In this document: piece by piece, positions 1 through 8,777 of the stretch
Position numbering within the stretch: position 1 is the first letter of the stretch
How the letters are laid out: every line of letters begins with the position of its first letter
NCBI RefSeq assembly: GCF_900110925.1
Contig: NZ_FOFP01000005.1
Location: 130,581-194,580, forward strand
DNA length: 64,000 bases
DNA from: Pseudomonas cuatrocienegasensis
GTDB lineage: Bacteria > Pseudomonadota > Gammaproteobacteria > Pseudomonadales > Pseudomonadaceae
Reading direction: 5' to 3'
Notes under the pieces: model-generated
Told to the model about the DNA's origin: nothing
Databases searched by the model: none
Seen by the model: only the letters and a program-made list of their open reading frames with translations
Made by a program: the position numbers and the translations under genes

Positions 1-112
1 CGACCTGGTGGAAGTCTCCCCACCCTACGACACCACCGGCAACACCTCGCTGCTCGGCGCCAACCTGCTCTACGAAATGCTCTGCGTACTGCCCGGCGTG
101 CAGCGCCGCTGA
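1..112 (+). CDS. Agmatinase/guanidinobutyrase-family ureohydrolase, 3' end only
   Basis: Only the last 36 codons are inside the window, reading in frame from base 2 to the TGA at 110-112. The tail includes DLVEVSPPYD and a GNTSLLGANLL-like stretch, which is the C-terminal signature of arginase/agmatinase-family ureohydrolases (dinuclear Mn enzymes that release urea from guanidino compounds). The next gene starts 39 bases later on the same strand and encodes a 2-oxoacid decarboxylase that could supply the guanidino substrate pathway, so agmatinase or guanidinobutyrase are both possible. The metal-binding motifs lie upstream of the window and cannot be checked. Confidence 0.8.
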   Translation, partial: DLVEVSPPYDTTGNTSLLGANLLYEMLCVLPGVQRR

Positions 113-151
113 ATGCCACCCATAACCTCTAGAAATACCAGGACGCCGGCC

Positions 152-1756
152 ATGACCACCTGCGGTGAATTTCTCGTCAAACAGCTCCAGGCCTGGGGCG
201 TCGACACCGTATTCGGCATCCCCGGCGTGCACAGCGTCGAGCTGTACCGCGGCCTGCCAGGCAGCGGCATCCGCCATATCACCCCGCGCCACGAGCAGGG
301 TGCCGGCTTTATGGCCGACGGCTATGCCCGCGTCAGTGGAAAACCTGGGGTGTGCTTTATCATCACCGGGCCAGGCATGACCAATATCCTTACCGCCATG
401 GGCCAGGCCTACGCGGACTCGATCCCGATGCTGGTGATCTCCAGCGTCAACGAGCGCAACCGCCTGGGCCTGGGCAAGGGCTACCTGCACGAGTTGCCGA
501 ACCAGCGCGCGATGAGCGCAGGCGTCACCGCCTTCAGCCATACCCTGATGAGCGTCGAGGAACTGCCCGGCGTGCTGGCCCGCGCCTTTACCGTGTTCGA
601 GGGCGAGCGGCCGCGACCGGTGCATATCGAACTGCCGCTGGACATCATCAGCGCCGACGCCACGCACATGGCGCTGGCGCCACGGCCGCTGATCAAACGC
701 CCGGCGCCCAACCGCAGCCTGATCCGCGACGCCGCCGCGCGCCTGAAAAACGCTCGCCGCCCGCTGTTATTGCTGGGTGGCGGCTGCGTCACCGCCCAAG
801 CCGAAGCCCGCGCCCTGGCCGCTGCGCTGGATGCGCCCACCGCGCTGACCATCAACGCCAAAGGCTTGCTGCCGCCAGGCCATCCGCTGTTGCTGGGCAG
901 CAACCAGTCGTTGCCACCGGTGCGGCAACTGGCCCTGGACGCCGACGTGGTGCTGGCCATCGGCACCGAGCTGGGCGAGACCGATTACGACGTGGTGTTC
1001 GACGGCCAGTTCAGGCTCGGCGGCGAGCTGATCCGCATCGACATCGACGCGCACCAGCTGCAGCGCAACTTCACCCCGGCCCTGGCCATCCAGGGCGATG
1101 CACGCCTGGCCATGCGCATGCTGATGGCCGAACTCAACCCTGCCGAGGCCAGCTCCAACAGCCCCGGCGCCCAGCGCACCGCCGCCGTGCAGGCGCAACT
1201 GGCCGACGACTTCGCTGGCTGGGCGCACTACCGTCAGCTGTTCGATACGCTGCTGGAGGTGCTGCCCGATGCGCGTTTTGTCGGCGACTCGACCCAGACC
1301 GTCTACAGCGGCAACCACCTGGTCGAGCTGGACGGCGCGCGGCGCTGGTTCAACGCCTCCACCGGCTACGGCACTCTGGGCTACGGCCTGCCGGCGGCCA
1401 TCGGCGCCAAGCTGGCCGAGCCGCAGCGCCCGGTGATCAGCCTGATGGGCGACGGCGGCCTGCAGTTCACCCTGCCTGAGCTGGCCAGCGCGGTGGAAGC
1501 CCAGGTCGGCATCATCGTGCTGCTGTGGAACAACGCCGGTTACGGCGAGATCAAGCGCTATATGCAGCGCCGTGATATCGAGCCGCTGGGCGTCGACATC
1601 TATACCCCAGACCTGCTGGCCATCGCCCGGGGCTACGGCTGCGCCGCCGAGCGAGCACGTGATCACCAGCACCTGCGCGAGCTGCTGCGCAGTGCGCCGA
1701 CAGACCGCCCGTTGATTATTGAAGTGCTGGAGGCCCCGCCCTTTCACCCGCAATAG
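152..1756 (+). CDS. Thiamine-diphosphate 2-oxoacid decarboxylase (5-guanidino-2-oxopentanoate decarboxylase-like)
   Basis: A 534-residue cytosolic ThDP enzyme of the acetolactate synthase/benzoylformate decarboxylase superfamily. The N-terminal PYR domain has the catalytic glutamate in PRHEQGAGFMADGYAR (about residue 50), a central domain follows, and the C-terminal domain has the ThDP/Mg motif GDGGLQFTLPEL running to NNAGYGEIK (about 440-475). The ATG at 152 is chosen over the in-frame ATG at 113 because AGGA lies 8 bases upstream and the protein then begins with the usual MTTCGEFLV-type start. Adjacency to an agmatinase-family gene and an NCS1 transporter points to the arginine transaminase route (AruI-type decarboxylation of 5-guanidino-2-oxopentanoate). 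The exact substrate is inferred from context. Confidence 0.85.
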   Translation: MTTCGEFLVKQLQAWGVDTVFGIPGVHSVELYRGLPGSGIRHITPRHEQGAGFMADGYARVSGKPGVCFIITGPGMTNILTAMGQAYADSIPMLVISSVNERNRLGLGKGYLHELPNQRAMSAGVTAFSHTLMSVEELPGVLARAFTVFEGERPRPVHIELPLDIISADATHMALAPRPLIKRPAPNRSLIRDAAARLKNARRPLLLLGGGCVTAQAEARALAAALDAPTALTINAKGLLPPGHPLLLGSNQSLPPVRQLALDADVVLAIGTELGETDYDVVFDGQFRLGGELIRIDIDAHQLQRNFTPALAIQGDARLAMRMLMAELNPAEASSNSPGAQRTAAVQAQLADDFAGWAHYRQLFDTLLEVLPDARFVGDSTQTVYSGNHLVELDGARRWFNASTGYGTLGYGLPAAIGAKLAEPQRPVISLMGDGGLQFTLPELASAVEAQVGIIVLLWNNAGYGEIKRYMQRRDIEPLGVDIYTPDLLAIARGYGCAAERARDHQHLRELLRSAPTDRPLIIEVLEAPPFHPQ

Positions 1757-1770
1757 CACGGCGTCGCTCC

Positions 1771-1902
1771 CGGGTGTCGCTGCGCTCGACCCAGGCTACG
1801 AACCTGAAAAACCGGTATCGGTCGCGGCTAAAGCGGAGTGCCGCCCAGCCCCTCCTACAAAAGGCCCACCTCGCTTGCTGTGGGAGGGGCTTTAGCCGCG
1901 AC
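1771..1902. repeat. Extragenic repeats: GTGTCGCTGCGC-type unit plus an inverted REP pair (REPIN-like)
   Basis: Bases 1771-1800 hold a unit (GTGTCGCTGCGCTCGACCC core) that recurs near 3350 and 52984. Bases 1821-1902 hold two inverted REP arms: GTCGCGGCTAAAGC on the left and GGCTTTAGCCGCGAC on the right, separated by matching GCCCCTCC / GGAGGGGC segments. The right arm recurs at 8457 and 53032. The region between the decarboxylase and the transporter (1757-1980) otherwise holds only the transporter leader with its GGGAG ribosome binding site. Confidence 0.8.
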
Positions 1903-1980
1903 ACCCACACAACAAGAACCACCGTAATCACTGACTGCCGCGTTACCCATACCTACAATCAAACATCGGGGAGTCGTTTC

Positions 1981-3333
1981 ATGTTCAAGAATCTCAGCCA
2001 GTACTTTGGCCAGGACAGCCTGGCGCCAACATCGGCGGCGCACCGCAGCCTGGGCTTTGGCGGCACCACCGCGCTGTGGCTAGGCGCCAACGTGGTGGTC
2101 ACCACCATTCTCACCGGCATGCTATTGGTGCCGGATCTGCCCTTTTTGCAGGCGCTGCTGATCGTGTTGGTCGGCTCGGGCATCGGCATTCTGCCGCTGG
2201 TACTGGTTGGCCTGATGGGCCAGCGCACCGGCCTGACCACCATGGTGCTGGCGCGCGGCAGCTACGGGCCGCTGGGGGCCAAGCTGCCCTCGCTGGTGAA
2301 TTTGCTGACCCTGCTGGCCTGGAGCTGGATTCAAGCCCTGCTGGCCGGCATGAGCCTGAACTACGCGGTCGAGCACCTGACCGGCTACTCCAACCTGCCG
2401 CTGTTCACCATCCTCTGCGAAACCCTGGTGCTGGCCATCGCCCTGCGCGGCCACCTGGGCATTGAGCGGGTCGAACGCTGGGCGGCGATTGGTATGCTGC
2501 TGCTCACGGCGGCAGTGTTCTATGCCATGGGCCGCAACTTCGAGTTCAGCGCGCTGCTGAGCATGCCCCAGGAGCCGCGCAACGAAATCACCCCCGGTAT
2601 CGCCTTCGATATCGTCATCGCCACGGCGTTTTCCTGGATTCCGCTGGCGGCTGATTACAACCGCAACTGCCGCAGCCAAGGCATCGCCGCCACGGGCACC
2701 TGGGTTGGCTATGTCGCGGCCACACTCCTGGCTATGGGCCTCGGTGCCACGGTCTCGGGGTTCTCGGTGCTCGGCGGCATGGAGCAAACCTATGACCCGG
2801 CCGTGCTGCTGGCGGGCTTCGGCTTTGGTCTGCCGGCGGCCATTGTGGTGTTTCTCTCGGTAATGACCACCAACGTCATGTGCGTCTACAGCGCCTCGCT
2901 GTCGTACCTGAACATCAGCCCGAAAACCCGCTTCTGGAAACCGGCGCTGTGCATCGGTGTGCTGTCGATCCTCGGCTCGCAGATCCCCGGCATCCTCGAC
3001 AACTTCCAGAGCTTTCTGCTGGTCATCGGCAGCGTGTTTATCCCGGCCTTCGCCGTGCTGATCGCCGACTACTTCGTGATCCATCGCGGTCAGTACGAGG
3101 TCGCCGACCTGTTGGATGAAAACGGCGGGCGCTATCGCTACCTGGCGGGCATCAACCCGGCAGCGTTCGCCGCCTATGCGCTGGGGGCGGCGCTGGCCTA
3201 CTACTGGGGCTGGGTCTCCCCGCTGCCAGTGGGCGCCTCGCTGCCGGTGTTCGTGATCACCGCCGTGGGCTATGTCATCCTGCGCCGCTGGGTGCTGGTG
3301 CCGCAAGCACCTAGGCTGACGCAGCAAGGTTGA
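1981..3333 (+). CDS. NCS1-family nucleobase:cation symporter-type transporter
   Basis: A 450-residue inner-membrane protein with about 12 hydrophobic segments, resembling the cytosine permease/NCS1 family (conserved first helix ending GANVVVTTILTG, and an AFSWIPLAADYNR segment near residue 215). The ATG at 1981 follows GGGAG at a good distance; an upstream in-frame extension to 1774 would translate the REP element and is rejected. Its position beside a ureohydrolase and a 2-oxoacid decarboxylase suggests import of a guanidino or related nitrogen compound rather than cytosine. The substrate is an inference; the family call is firm. Confidence 0.85.
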   Translation: MFKNLSQYFGQDSLAPTSAAHRSLGFGGTTALWLGANVVVTTILTGMLLVPDLPFLQALLIVLVGSGIGILPLVLVGLMGQRTGLTTMVLARGSYGPLGAKLPSLVNLLTLLAWSWIQALLAGMSLNYAVEHLTGYSNLPLFTILCETLVLAIALRGHLGIERVERWAAIGMLLLTAAVFYAMGRNFEFSALLSMPQEPRNEITPGIAFDIVIATAFSWIPLAADYNRNCRSQGIAATGTWVGYVAATLLAMGLGATVSGFSVLGGMEQTYDPAVLLAGFGFGLPAAIVVFLSVMTTNVMCVYSASLSYLNISPKTRFWKPALCIGVLSILGSQIPGILDNFQSFLLVIGSVFIPAFAVLIADYFVIHRGQYEVADLLDENGGRYRYLAGINPAAFAAYALGAALAYYWGWVSPLPVGASLPVFVITAVGYVILRRWVLVPQAPRLTQQG

Positions 3334-3349
3334 TGGGCAACGAAAGCAT

Positions 3350-3420
3350 TCCCGGGTATCGCTGCGCTCAACCCAGGCTACCGCTATGTGGCGCCGTCGT
3401 TTTTGTAACCTGGGTTGCGC
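3350..3420. repeat. Inverted extragenic repeat
   Basis: GCTGCGCTCAACCCAGG at 3361-3377 is answered by CCTGGGTTGCGCGCC about 30 bases later, giving a palindrome between the transporter stop and the next gene. The left arm belongs to the repeat family also seen at 1771 and 52984. Confidence 0.65.
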
Positions 3421-3461
3421 GCCGCCCGCAGGGCATCCACCGGTAAAGAGCGAGGGCCGCT

Positions 3462-4196
3462 ATGAAAATTGTCAGTCGCGACCGCTGGTTCGAGGTCGAG
3501 CACCGTTACGACGGCATCAGCCTGATCCACGAGCCTTACGTGCGGCCGTTCTACCGCTGCAACATGTGGCATATCCAGGGGCGTGAGCGCGATGCGCTGG
3601 TCGACTCCGGTTCCGGCCTGGTCAGCCTGCGTGAGCAACTGCCCTGGCTGACGGAGAAACCGTTGCTGGCGGTGGCCAGCCATTGTCATTTCGACCATAT
3701 CGCGGGCCACCATGAGTTCAGCGAACGCCTGGTGCACCCGGCCGAAGCGGACATTCTGGCGGCGCCCGACGGGGCCAATACCCTGGCCACCGCCTTTGTC
3801 GGCGACGAGATGTTCGAGGCCCACCCGGATTGCCCGCTGTGCTATGCCGAGTACCGGGTCAGGGCCGCACCTGCCACCCGGCTGATCGACGAAGGCGATG
3901 TGCTCGACCTCGGTGATCGCGTGCTGCAGGTGCTGCACACACCCGGCCATTCACCAGGCGGTATCAGCCTGTGGGAAGCGCAGACGCAGACGCTGTTTTC
4001 CGGCGATATCCTCTATGACGGCCCGCTGATCGAAGACGCCTACCACTCCGACCTGCACGCCTACGCGCAAAGCCTGCGTCGCTTGCACGAAATGCCGGTG
4101 CGTACCGTGCATGGCGGGCACTTTGCGAGCTTTTCGGGCACACAGATGCGGGCGCTGATCGACAACTGGTTTGTCGAGCACCCGGATTTGGCATAA
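3462..4196 (+). CDS. Metallo-beta-lactamase-fold hydrolase
   Basis: A 244-residue soluble protein with the MBL-fold metal signature HCHFDH at about residues 77-82, then further metal ligands in HTPGHSPGGISL (about 158-170), SGDILYDG (about 183) and GGHFASF near residue 220. The family covers glyoxalase II-like thioesterases and other hydrolases; no substrate can be assigned from sequence. A strong-looking hairpin follows the stop. In P. aeruginosa I recall a similar gene close to the guanidinobutyrase locus, which suggests the neighbourhood is conserved; this is memory, not a search. Confidence 0.85.
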   Translation: MKIVSRDRWFEVEHRYDGISLIHEPYVRPFYRCNMWHIQGRERDALVDSGSGLVSLREQLPWLTEKPLLAVASHCHFDHIAGHHEFSERLVHPAEADILAAPDGANTLATAFVGDEMFEAHPDCPLCYAEYRVRAAPATRLIDEGDVLDLGDRVLQVLHTPGHSPGGISLWEAQTQTLFSGDILYDGPLIEDAYHSDLHAYAQSLRRLHEMPVRTVHGGHFASFSGTQMRALIDNWFVEHPDLA

Positions 4197-4206
4197 AAGC
4201 ATTTAG

Positions 4207-4227
4207 AGCAGGCCGAACGGCCTGCTT
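4207..4227 (+). terminator. Hairpin after the MBL hydrolase gene
   Basis: GCAGGCC-GAAC-GGCCTGC forms a 7-bp perfect stem 10 bases after the stop codon, followed by a short T-containing stretch. It lies between convergent genes. Confidence 0.6.
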
Positions 4228-4253
4228 ATGGAAACCCGAAGTACCGCAGCGCG

Positions 4254-4388
4254 TTAGCGGCGACGCGGCGCCTGTTGCGGTCGGCGCGGATCGTTCTGGC
4301 GCACGGGGATGGGCTGCAACACTGGCTTGTCCAGCAACCCCAGAGCGACCAGCAGGTCGTGCAGGGCGTTGTATAACTTGGCGATCAT
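4254..4388 (-). CDS. Small 44-residue basic protein / possible small-RNA locus
   Basis: An ORF of 44 codons beginning MIAKLYNALHDLLVALG and ending in a proline/arginine-rich tail (QQAPRRR). A perfect GGAGGT Shine-Dalgarno stands 5 bases before the ATG, which is unusual for a chance ORF in an intergenic gap. The N-terminal half would form an amphipathic helix. I recall a small highly transcribed ORF (PA1414, the SicX small-RNA locus) in the corresponding neighbourhood of P. aeruginosa; whether this is the same locus needs alignment. No Anr-type TTGAT-N4-ATCAA box was seen upstream. Confidence 0.6.
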   Translation of the reverse strand: MIAKLYNALHDLLVALGLLDKPVLQPIPVRQNDPRRPQQAPRRR

Positions 4389-4408
4389 GAGGTACCTCCT
4401 GCCAAGGG

Positions 4409-4431
4409 TGGCGAAAGCGTGCTTCGAGCAC
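4409..4431 (-). terminator. Hairpin downstream of the TonB receptor gene
   Basis: AAAGCGTGCT-TCG-AGCACGCTTT is a perfect 10-bp stem with a 3-base loop, about 80 bases after the receptor stop on the minus strand. It could terminate that transcript or be a leader hairpin of the small ORF whose ATG lies 20 bases beyond. Confidence 0.55.
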
Positions 4432-4510
4432 GCTTTACAAGCCTAGATGAAACCGTGGAAAACTGCGCGCCTATTCCTGCATCAGGCTGTTTCAAGCGCG
4501 CTGGTTATGG

Positions 4511-6544
4511 CTAAAAGGTCGCGCGCATGCCCACGTACAGGGTACGTCCGGGCCCCGGTTCAAAGTAGCGTCGATTGTTGTCGTTGATCCTTACATTGTC
4601 GAAATAACGGCGATCAAACAGGTTATCGAGCCCCAAGTAAGGTTCCCATACCTGCCCACCGGCCTCGAAGCGCTTGCCGACTCTGGCGTTCCACAGCGTA
4701 TAGCCGGCCACCGACACCTGATTGGCGTCTTCGGCATACATGCCGCCCACAGCCTGCATATTCAGCCGCGCATAGTAGCTCGCCCGCTCGAAGCCCAGTT
4801 CAGTGAACAGGTTATGCCGGGGAATGCCAGGAATATCGTTGCCGGCAAAATCCCCACCCGCCGTGCGGTAATCCTCGAAACGAAAGCGGCTGTAGCTGTA
4901 GGCGCTCGACAAGCGCCAGGCGTCGGCGAACTGCCAGTCCAGGCTGGCCTCAAAGCCCTCGCGCCGAGAGGCGCCGGCATTGCGGAAGTAGTTACGGTCA
5001 TTGAGTCTAAAACCGATCAGCTCGTCCTCAAGAGTCATGCTGAACAGCGCCAGGTCGTAGCGCAGCCCTGGCCATTCGCCCTTAAAGCCCACCTCGCGGT
5101 TTAACGCACGGGAGGGTTCCAGCGACGGATTGAAACCGCCACCAGCCGGGTTGGCCAGTTCGTTGACCGCTGGGGCTTCAAACGAGGTTGAAAGCCGCCC
5201 ATAGAGTGACTGGTGCTCATCCAGGCGATAGCTCAGGCCGGCGCTGTAGTTCCAGTCGCGCAGGGTCCGTGAACCGGAATCATCGCCATTCGTAGGGCGG
5301 ATGAAGTGGTCGTCCACCGCCAGGCGCACGCGGTCGTAACGCAACCCCAGGGTCGCCTGCCAGGCCTCGCTCAAGGCGATTTCATCTTGAATAAACAGTC
5401 CGCTGCTCGCGGCCTTTTCATCCTGGCGCAGAGTTTCATCACCACGGGTGCCGAGCAGGCTGTTGTAGCGGCGACGGTCATCACGCTGGGCTTCCAGGTC
5501 TACCCCGCTGGTAATGGTGTGGGCCAGGCCAAACAGCTCGCGTTTATGGCTGTACTGGGCGCCAACGCCAGCGAAGGTGCGGTCGAAAGTGGTCTGCCCA
5601 CCGTTGGGAAACGCCAGACGATTGCCGAACTGGCGCTGGCCGATATAGCTGCGCAGCTGGTAGGTGTCGGCACCCGGCCCGAAGCCCTCCCACACCAGGC
5701 CCAGGCGCTGCTGACGAATATGTTCGTCAGCGTCATACGCCAGATTATTGGGCGCCGCCTGGCGGCGATCCCCACGCACTTCAGCGGCGGTGAGCCCGCC
5801 GGGGTCTTCGGCGCGGTTGTCGATGGCGTTAAAGGTCAGCCCGAGCCGCCCGGCGTCGCTGTACCAACGCAGTTTGCCGCTGAGCGTATTGGTTTCGGCG
5901 CGGCTGTGCTCGCGGTAGGCATCCAGCACCGTGCTGTTGAAGGCCAGCACGCCGCCCAGGTTGCCGGCCATGCCGCCGGTCTCGACCCGCGCCCGGCGAT
6001 AACCCAGCCCACCGGTACTCAGGTCGAAAAACGAATAAGGCGTAGCCGGTGGCTCGCGGGTTTCGATGGCCAGCACGCCGCCAGCAGCGTTGCCATAGAG
6101 CACCGAGGCCGGCCCGCGAATCACCTCCATACGCTCGACCAGGCCCAGGTCCAGGCCGTCGAGTTCGGTCTGCCCGTCCGGCATGGTCAAGGGCACGCCA
6201 TCGACCAGCACGCGCACACCGCGCACACCAAAACTGCCGCGCGCACCAAAACCGCGGATCGACGGGCGCAGGCCCTGGGCCAGGTTATAGCGGTTCTGGC
6301 TGAACACCCCAGGCACCGGTGCCAGCAGGCGGTCGAGTGCCAGGTTCTGCTCGCCCTGGGATTGGTCGGCTTGCACCGCGCTGACGGCCGCCGGGCTGGT
6401 CAGCCAACGGCTGCTGGTACGTGGTGAGGTGATGACCAGCGGCGCCAGCTCGGCGGCCGGCTCGGTGGGCGAGGTTTCGGCCAGGCTAACGCCAGAGCCC
6501 GTGCACGCCAGTAGGCCGGCCGTGGCGCGTAACAGGGTTTTCAC
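4511..6544 (-). CDS. TonB-dependent outer-membrane receptor
   Basis: About 677 residues: a signal peptide ending near GVSLAE, a plug domain with LVITSPRTSS (TonB-box region), PSIRGFGARG and VEVIRGPASVLYGN-like motifs at about residues 100-150, and a 22-strand-type barrel ending in an aromatic C-terminus (YVGMRATF). It imports an iron or other metal chelate with energy from TonB. The GTG at 6544 is preferred over the ATG at 6553 because AAGGA abuts that ATG directly but sits 9 bases before the GTG, and the product then starts with a normal charged signal-peptide n-region. No siderophore or regulator gene is nearby, so the ligand is unknown. It is transcribed in the same direction as aceK, 55 bases downstream. 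Confidence 0.9.
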   Translation of the reverse strand: MKTLLRATAGLLACTGSGVSLAETSPTEPAAELAPLVITSPRTSSRWLTSPAAVSAVQADQSQGEQNLALDRLLAPVPGVFSQNRYNLAQGLRPSIRGFGARGSFGVRGVRVLVDGVPLTMPDGQTELDGLDLGLVERMEVIRGPASVLYGNAAGGVLAIETREPPATPYSFFDLSTGGLGYRRARVETGGMAGNLGGVLAFNSTVLDAYREHSRAETNTLSGKLRWYSDAGRLGLTFNAIDNRAEDPGGLTAAEVRGDRRQAAPNNLAYDADEHIRQQRLGLVWEGFGPGADTYQLRSYIGQRQFGNRLAFPNGGQTTFDRTFAGVGAQYSHKRELFGLAHTITSGVDLEAQRDDRRRYNSLLGTRGDETLRQDEKAASSGLFIQDEIALSEAWQATLGLRYDRVRLAVDDHFIRPTNGDDSGSRTLRDWNYSAGLSYRLDEHQSLYGRLSTSFEAPAVNELANPAGGGFNPSLEPSRALNREVGFKGEWPGLRYDLALFSMTLEDELIGFRLNDRNYFRNAGASRREGFEASLDWQFADAWRLSSAYSYSRFRFEDYRTAGGDFAGNDIPGIPRHNLFTELGFERASYYARLNMQAVGGMYAEDANQVSVAGYTLWNARVGKRFEAGGQVWEPYLGLDNLFDRRYFDNVRINDNNRRYFEPGPGRTLYVGMRATF

Positions 6545-6599
6545 CGGGGGCATTCCTTATTTACAGAAAAGAAGTCTTGAGGTGTGACGGCGCGGCGCC

Positions 6600-8321
6600 T
6601 CATTCGGTTCGCTCGCGTTTACGCCGGTAGGGAAATACATCGATCACCGCGCCGTCGCGGATGGCCGTTTGCAGCCCCTGCCAGTAGGCCGCGTCGTACA
6701 GCTCACCGTGCAGCGTGCTGAACAGCCGGCGCTGGCGGATATCGGCGAACAGAAACGGCGGAAACTCCTCGGGAAACACGTCGTTCGGTGCAATCGAATA
6801 CCAGGGTTCCGCGGCCATCTCGTCTTCGGGATAACGCGGCGGCGGAATTCGGCGAAAGTTGACCTCGGTGAGCAGACTGATCTCGTCGTAGTCATAGAAC
6901 ACCACGCGGCCATGGCGGGTGACGCCGAAATTCTTCAGCAGCATATCGCCGGGAAACACATTGGCCGCCGCCAGTTGTTTGATCGCCAGGCCGTAGTCAT
7001 CCAGGGCCTCGCGCACCTGCGCTTCGCTGGCTTGTTCGACATACAAATTGAGCGGGGTCATGCGCCGCTCGGTCCAGCAGTGGCGCACGCGCACACTGTC
7101 GCCCTCAAGCAGCACGGTAGAAGGCGCCACTTCCAGCAGCTCGGCCAGGCAAGCCGGCTCGAACTTGCTCAGCGGGAAACGAAAATCGGCGAACTCCTGG
7201 GTATCGGCCATGCGTCCGACCCGGTCGATACTCTTCACCAGGCGGTACTTCTGGATCACCGTATTGCGGTCAACGGTCTTGGACGGCGAAAAGCGGTCCT
7301 TGATGACCTTGAACACCGTGTTGAAGCCCGGCAGAGTGAACACGCTCATGACCATGCCACGCACGCCGGGGGCCATGATAAAGCGGTCATCGGTACTGGC
7401 CAGGTGATCGATCAGCGCCCGGTAGAACTCAGACTTGCCGTGTTTGTAAAAGCCAATCGAGGTGTACAGCTCGGCAATGTGCTTGCCCGGCAGGATGCGT
7501 TTGAGAAAACCGACGAACTCCGCCGGTACCGGCACATCGACCATGAAATACGAGCGGGTGAAGGAAAAGATGATCGACACCTCGGCCTCGTCGGTGATCA
7601 GGGCATCGATCTGGATGCCCCGCCCTTCGCGGTGCAACAGCGGAATCACCAGCGGCCACTGCTCATCCAGGGTGAACAAGCGGCCAACCAGATAGGCGCC
7701 CTTGTTGCGGTACAGCACCGGTACAAAGAGCTCAACGCTAAGGGCTGGGTCCTTGCACACCCAGTCCGGCAGATCGGCACGCAGTTGCGCTTCCAGGCGT
7801 AGCAGATCACCCGGCAAATCCTCATAGGGCATCGCAAACGGGTAGTCGGCAAAGATCGCTTGCAGCAGCGCACCCAGGCCATCGCCCAACGCATAACGGC
7901 GCGTTTGCGCCGCCCGCTGACGGCCTTGCAGCGCCGGCCGGGTGGTATGGATAAACATGCAGCCGTCGTTGATCTGGTCATGGCTGAACAGGCTGCAGAA
8001 GCTGGAGTTGAACCAGGTTTCGGCCAACTCGTCATCCAGACGTCGGTCGATCAACTCAATGTAGGCCCGCTTCACCCGTGGCCAGTGCTCGACCGCCAGC
8101 AACGCCTCGCCATGCTGCTTACGCAGATGCTCGGCCAGGGCGGCGACCTGTTCTTCATAGAGGTTGATGCGCGCTACCGACGCCTGCTGCGCCGCCTGCC
8201 ATTGGGCCTGCTCGAAGCGCGCCTGGGCACCGTCGGTAAGGCGGCGGAACAGTTCGCGGTAGGCGTCGAACCCGTCGAGTATCTGCCGTGCGATTTGCGT
8301 ATCCGGCCATGGTTGCGCCAC
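6600..8321 (-). CDS. aceK: Isocitrate dehydrogenase kinase/phosphatase
   Basis: A 573-residue bifunctional enzyme that phosphorylates and dephosphorylates isocitrate dehydrogenase, setting flux between the TCA cycle and the glyoxylate shunt. It has the N-terminal regulatory domain and the ATP-binding segment [17 protein letters not shown] (about residue 315). The kinase-like catalytic part has [22 protein letters not shown] (Asn and Asp of the catalytic/metal motifs, about 455-477). Length fits the family. The GTG at 8321 has GGAG 7 bases upstream; the TTG at 8327 is too close to that site. As usual in Pseudomonas it stands away from aceA and aceB. Confidence 0.95.
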   Translation of the reverse strand: MAQPWPDTQIARQILDGFDAYRELFRRLTDGAQARFEQAQWQAAQQASVARINLYEEQVAALAEHLRKQHGEALLAVEHWPRVKRAYIELIDRRLDDELAETWFNSSFCSLFSHDQINDGCMFIHTTRPALQGRQRAAQTRRYALGDGLGALLQAIFADYPFAMPYEDLPGDLLRLEAQLRADLPDWVCKDPALSVELFVPVLYRNKGAYLVGRLFTLDEQWPLVIPLLHREGRGIQIDALITDEAEVSIIFSFTRSYFMVDVPVPAEFVGFLKRILPGKHIAELYTSIGFYKHGKSEFYRALIDHLASTDDRFIMAPGVRGMVMSVFTLPGFNTVFKVIKDRFSPSKTVDRNTVIQKYRLVKSIDRVGRMADTQEFADFRFPLSKFEPACLAELLEVAPSTVLLEGDSVRVRHCWTERRMTPLNLYVEQASEAQVREALDDYGLAIKQLAAANVFPGDMLLKNFGVTRHGRVVFYDYDEISLLTEVNFRRIPPPRYPEDEMAAEPWYSIAPNDVFPEEFPPFLFADIRQRRLFSTLHGELYDAAYWQGLQTAIRDGAVIDVFPYRRKRERTE

Positions 8322-8456
8322 GGGCAAACTCCTGCAGAAAGCCTAAACAGCGAGCGCCGAGCTTAGCCAGTGATGGCAACGAGTAACAGCAGCGCAGCAC
8401 GGCGACCCACTTTCATCGTTATCAAAATTTTTCGATGGGGTGAGCGTTGATCGTCG

Positions 8457-8526
8457 GTGGGAGGGGCTTTAGCCGCGACGGTTTCAGCGCCTGTAAGATC
8501 AATCGCGAATAAATTCGCTCCTACAA
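8457..8526. repeat. Mixed REP pair (two different REP types in inverted order)
   Basis: GGGAGGGGCTTTAGCCGCGA at 8459-8478 is the type found at 1880 and 53032. It is followed at 8501-8525 by the reverse complement of a second type, GTAGGAGCGAATTTATTCGC, whose forward copy is at 63244. Confidence 0.75.
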
Positions 8527-8554
8527 AAGCTACCTTTTGTCGTTATCGAGGGCC

Positions 8555-8655
8555 CTCGTTCCCACGTCGAGACGTCGAACCGTCCGCGTGGGCATGCAGC
8601 CAGAGACGCTCCGCGTCTCACTACAGCGGACGCGGAGCGTCCCGAGCGTGGGAAC
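8555..8655. repeat. Long imperfect palindrome with TTCCCACG / CGTGGGAA ends
   Basis: CTCGTTCCCACG at 8555 and CGTGGGAACC at 8647 bound a segment holding nested repeats of GACGCTCCGCGTC / GACGCGGAGCGTC. It lies in the gap 8322-8777 with the mixed REP pair; no gene was recognised in that gap. Confidence 0.65.
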
Positions 8656-8777
8656 CATCTACGCGTGTATCGCCTTATGAAATGTAGCGCCGCTGCTGTT
8701 TAAAAGTCGAATTCGGATTGTCTTGAGGCGCGCGCACGGCAACACTGCTCGCCCTCATTGATGCCTGGGAGCTTATC

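Noticed and set aside
113..151. Upstream ATG of the ThDP decarboxylase
   Set aside because: No ribosome binding site before it, and the extra 13 residues do not fit the family start; the ATG at 152 has AGGA.
5306..6427. 373-codon plus-strand frame across the TonB receptor
   Set aside because: Antisense shadow of a gene with clear plug and barrel motifs.
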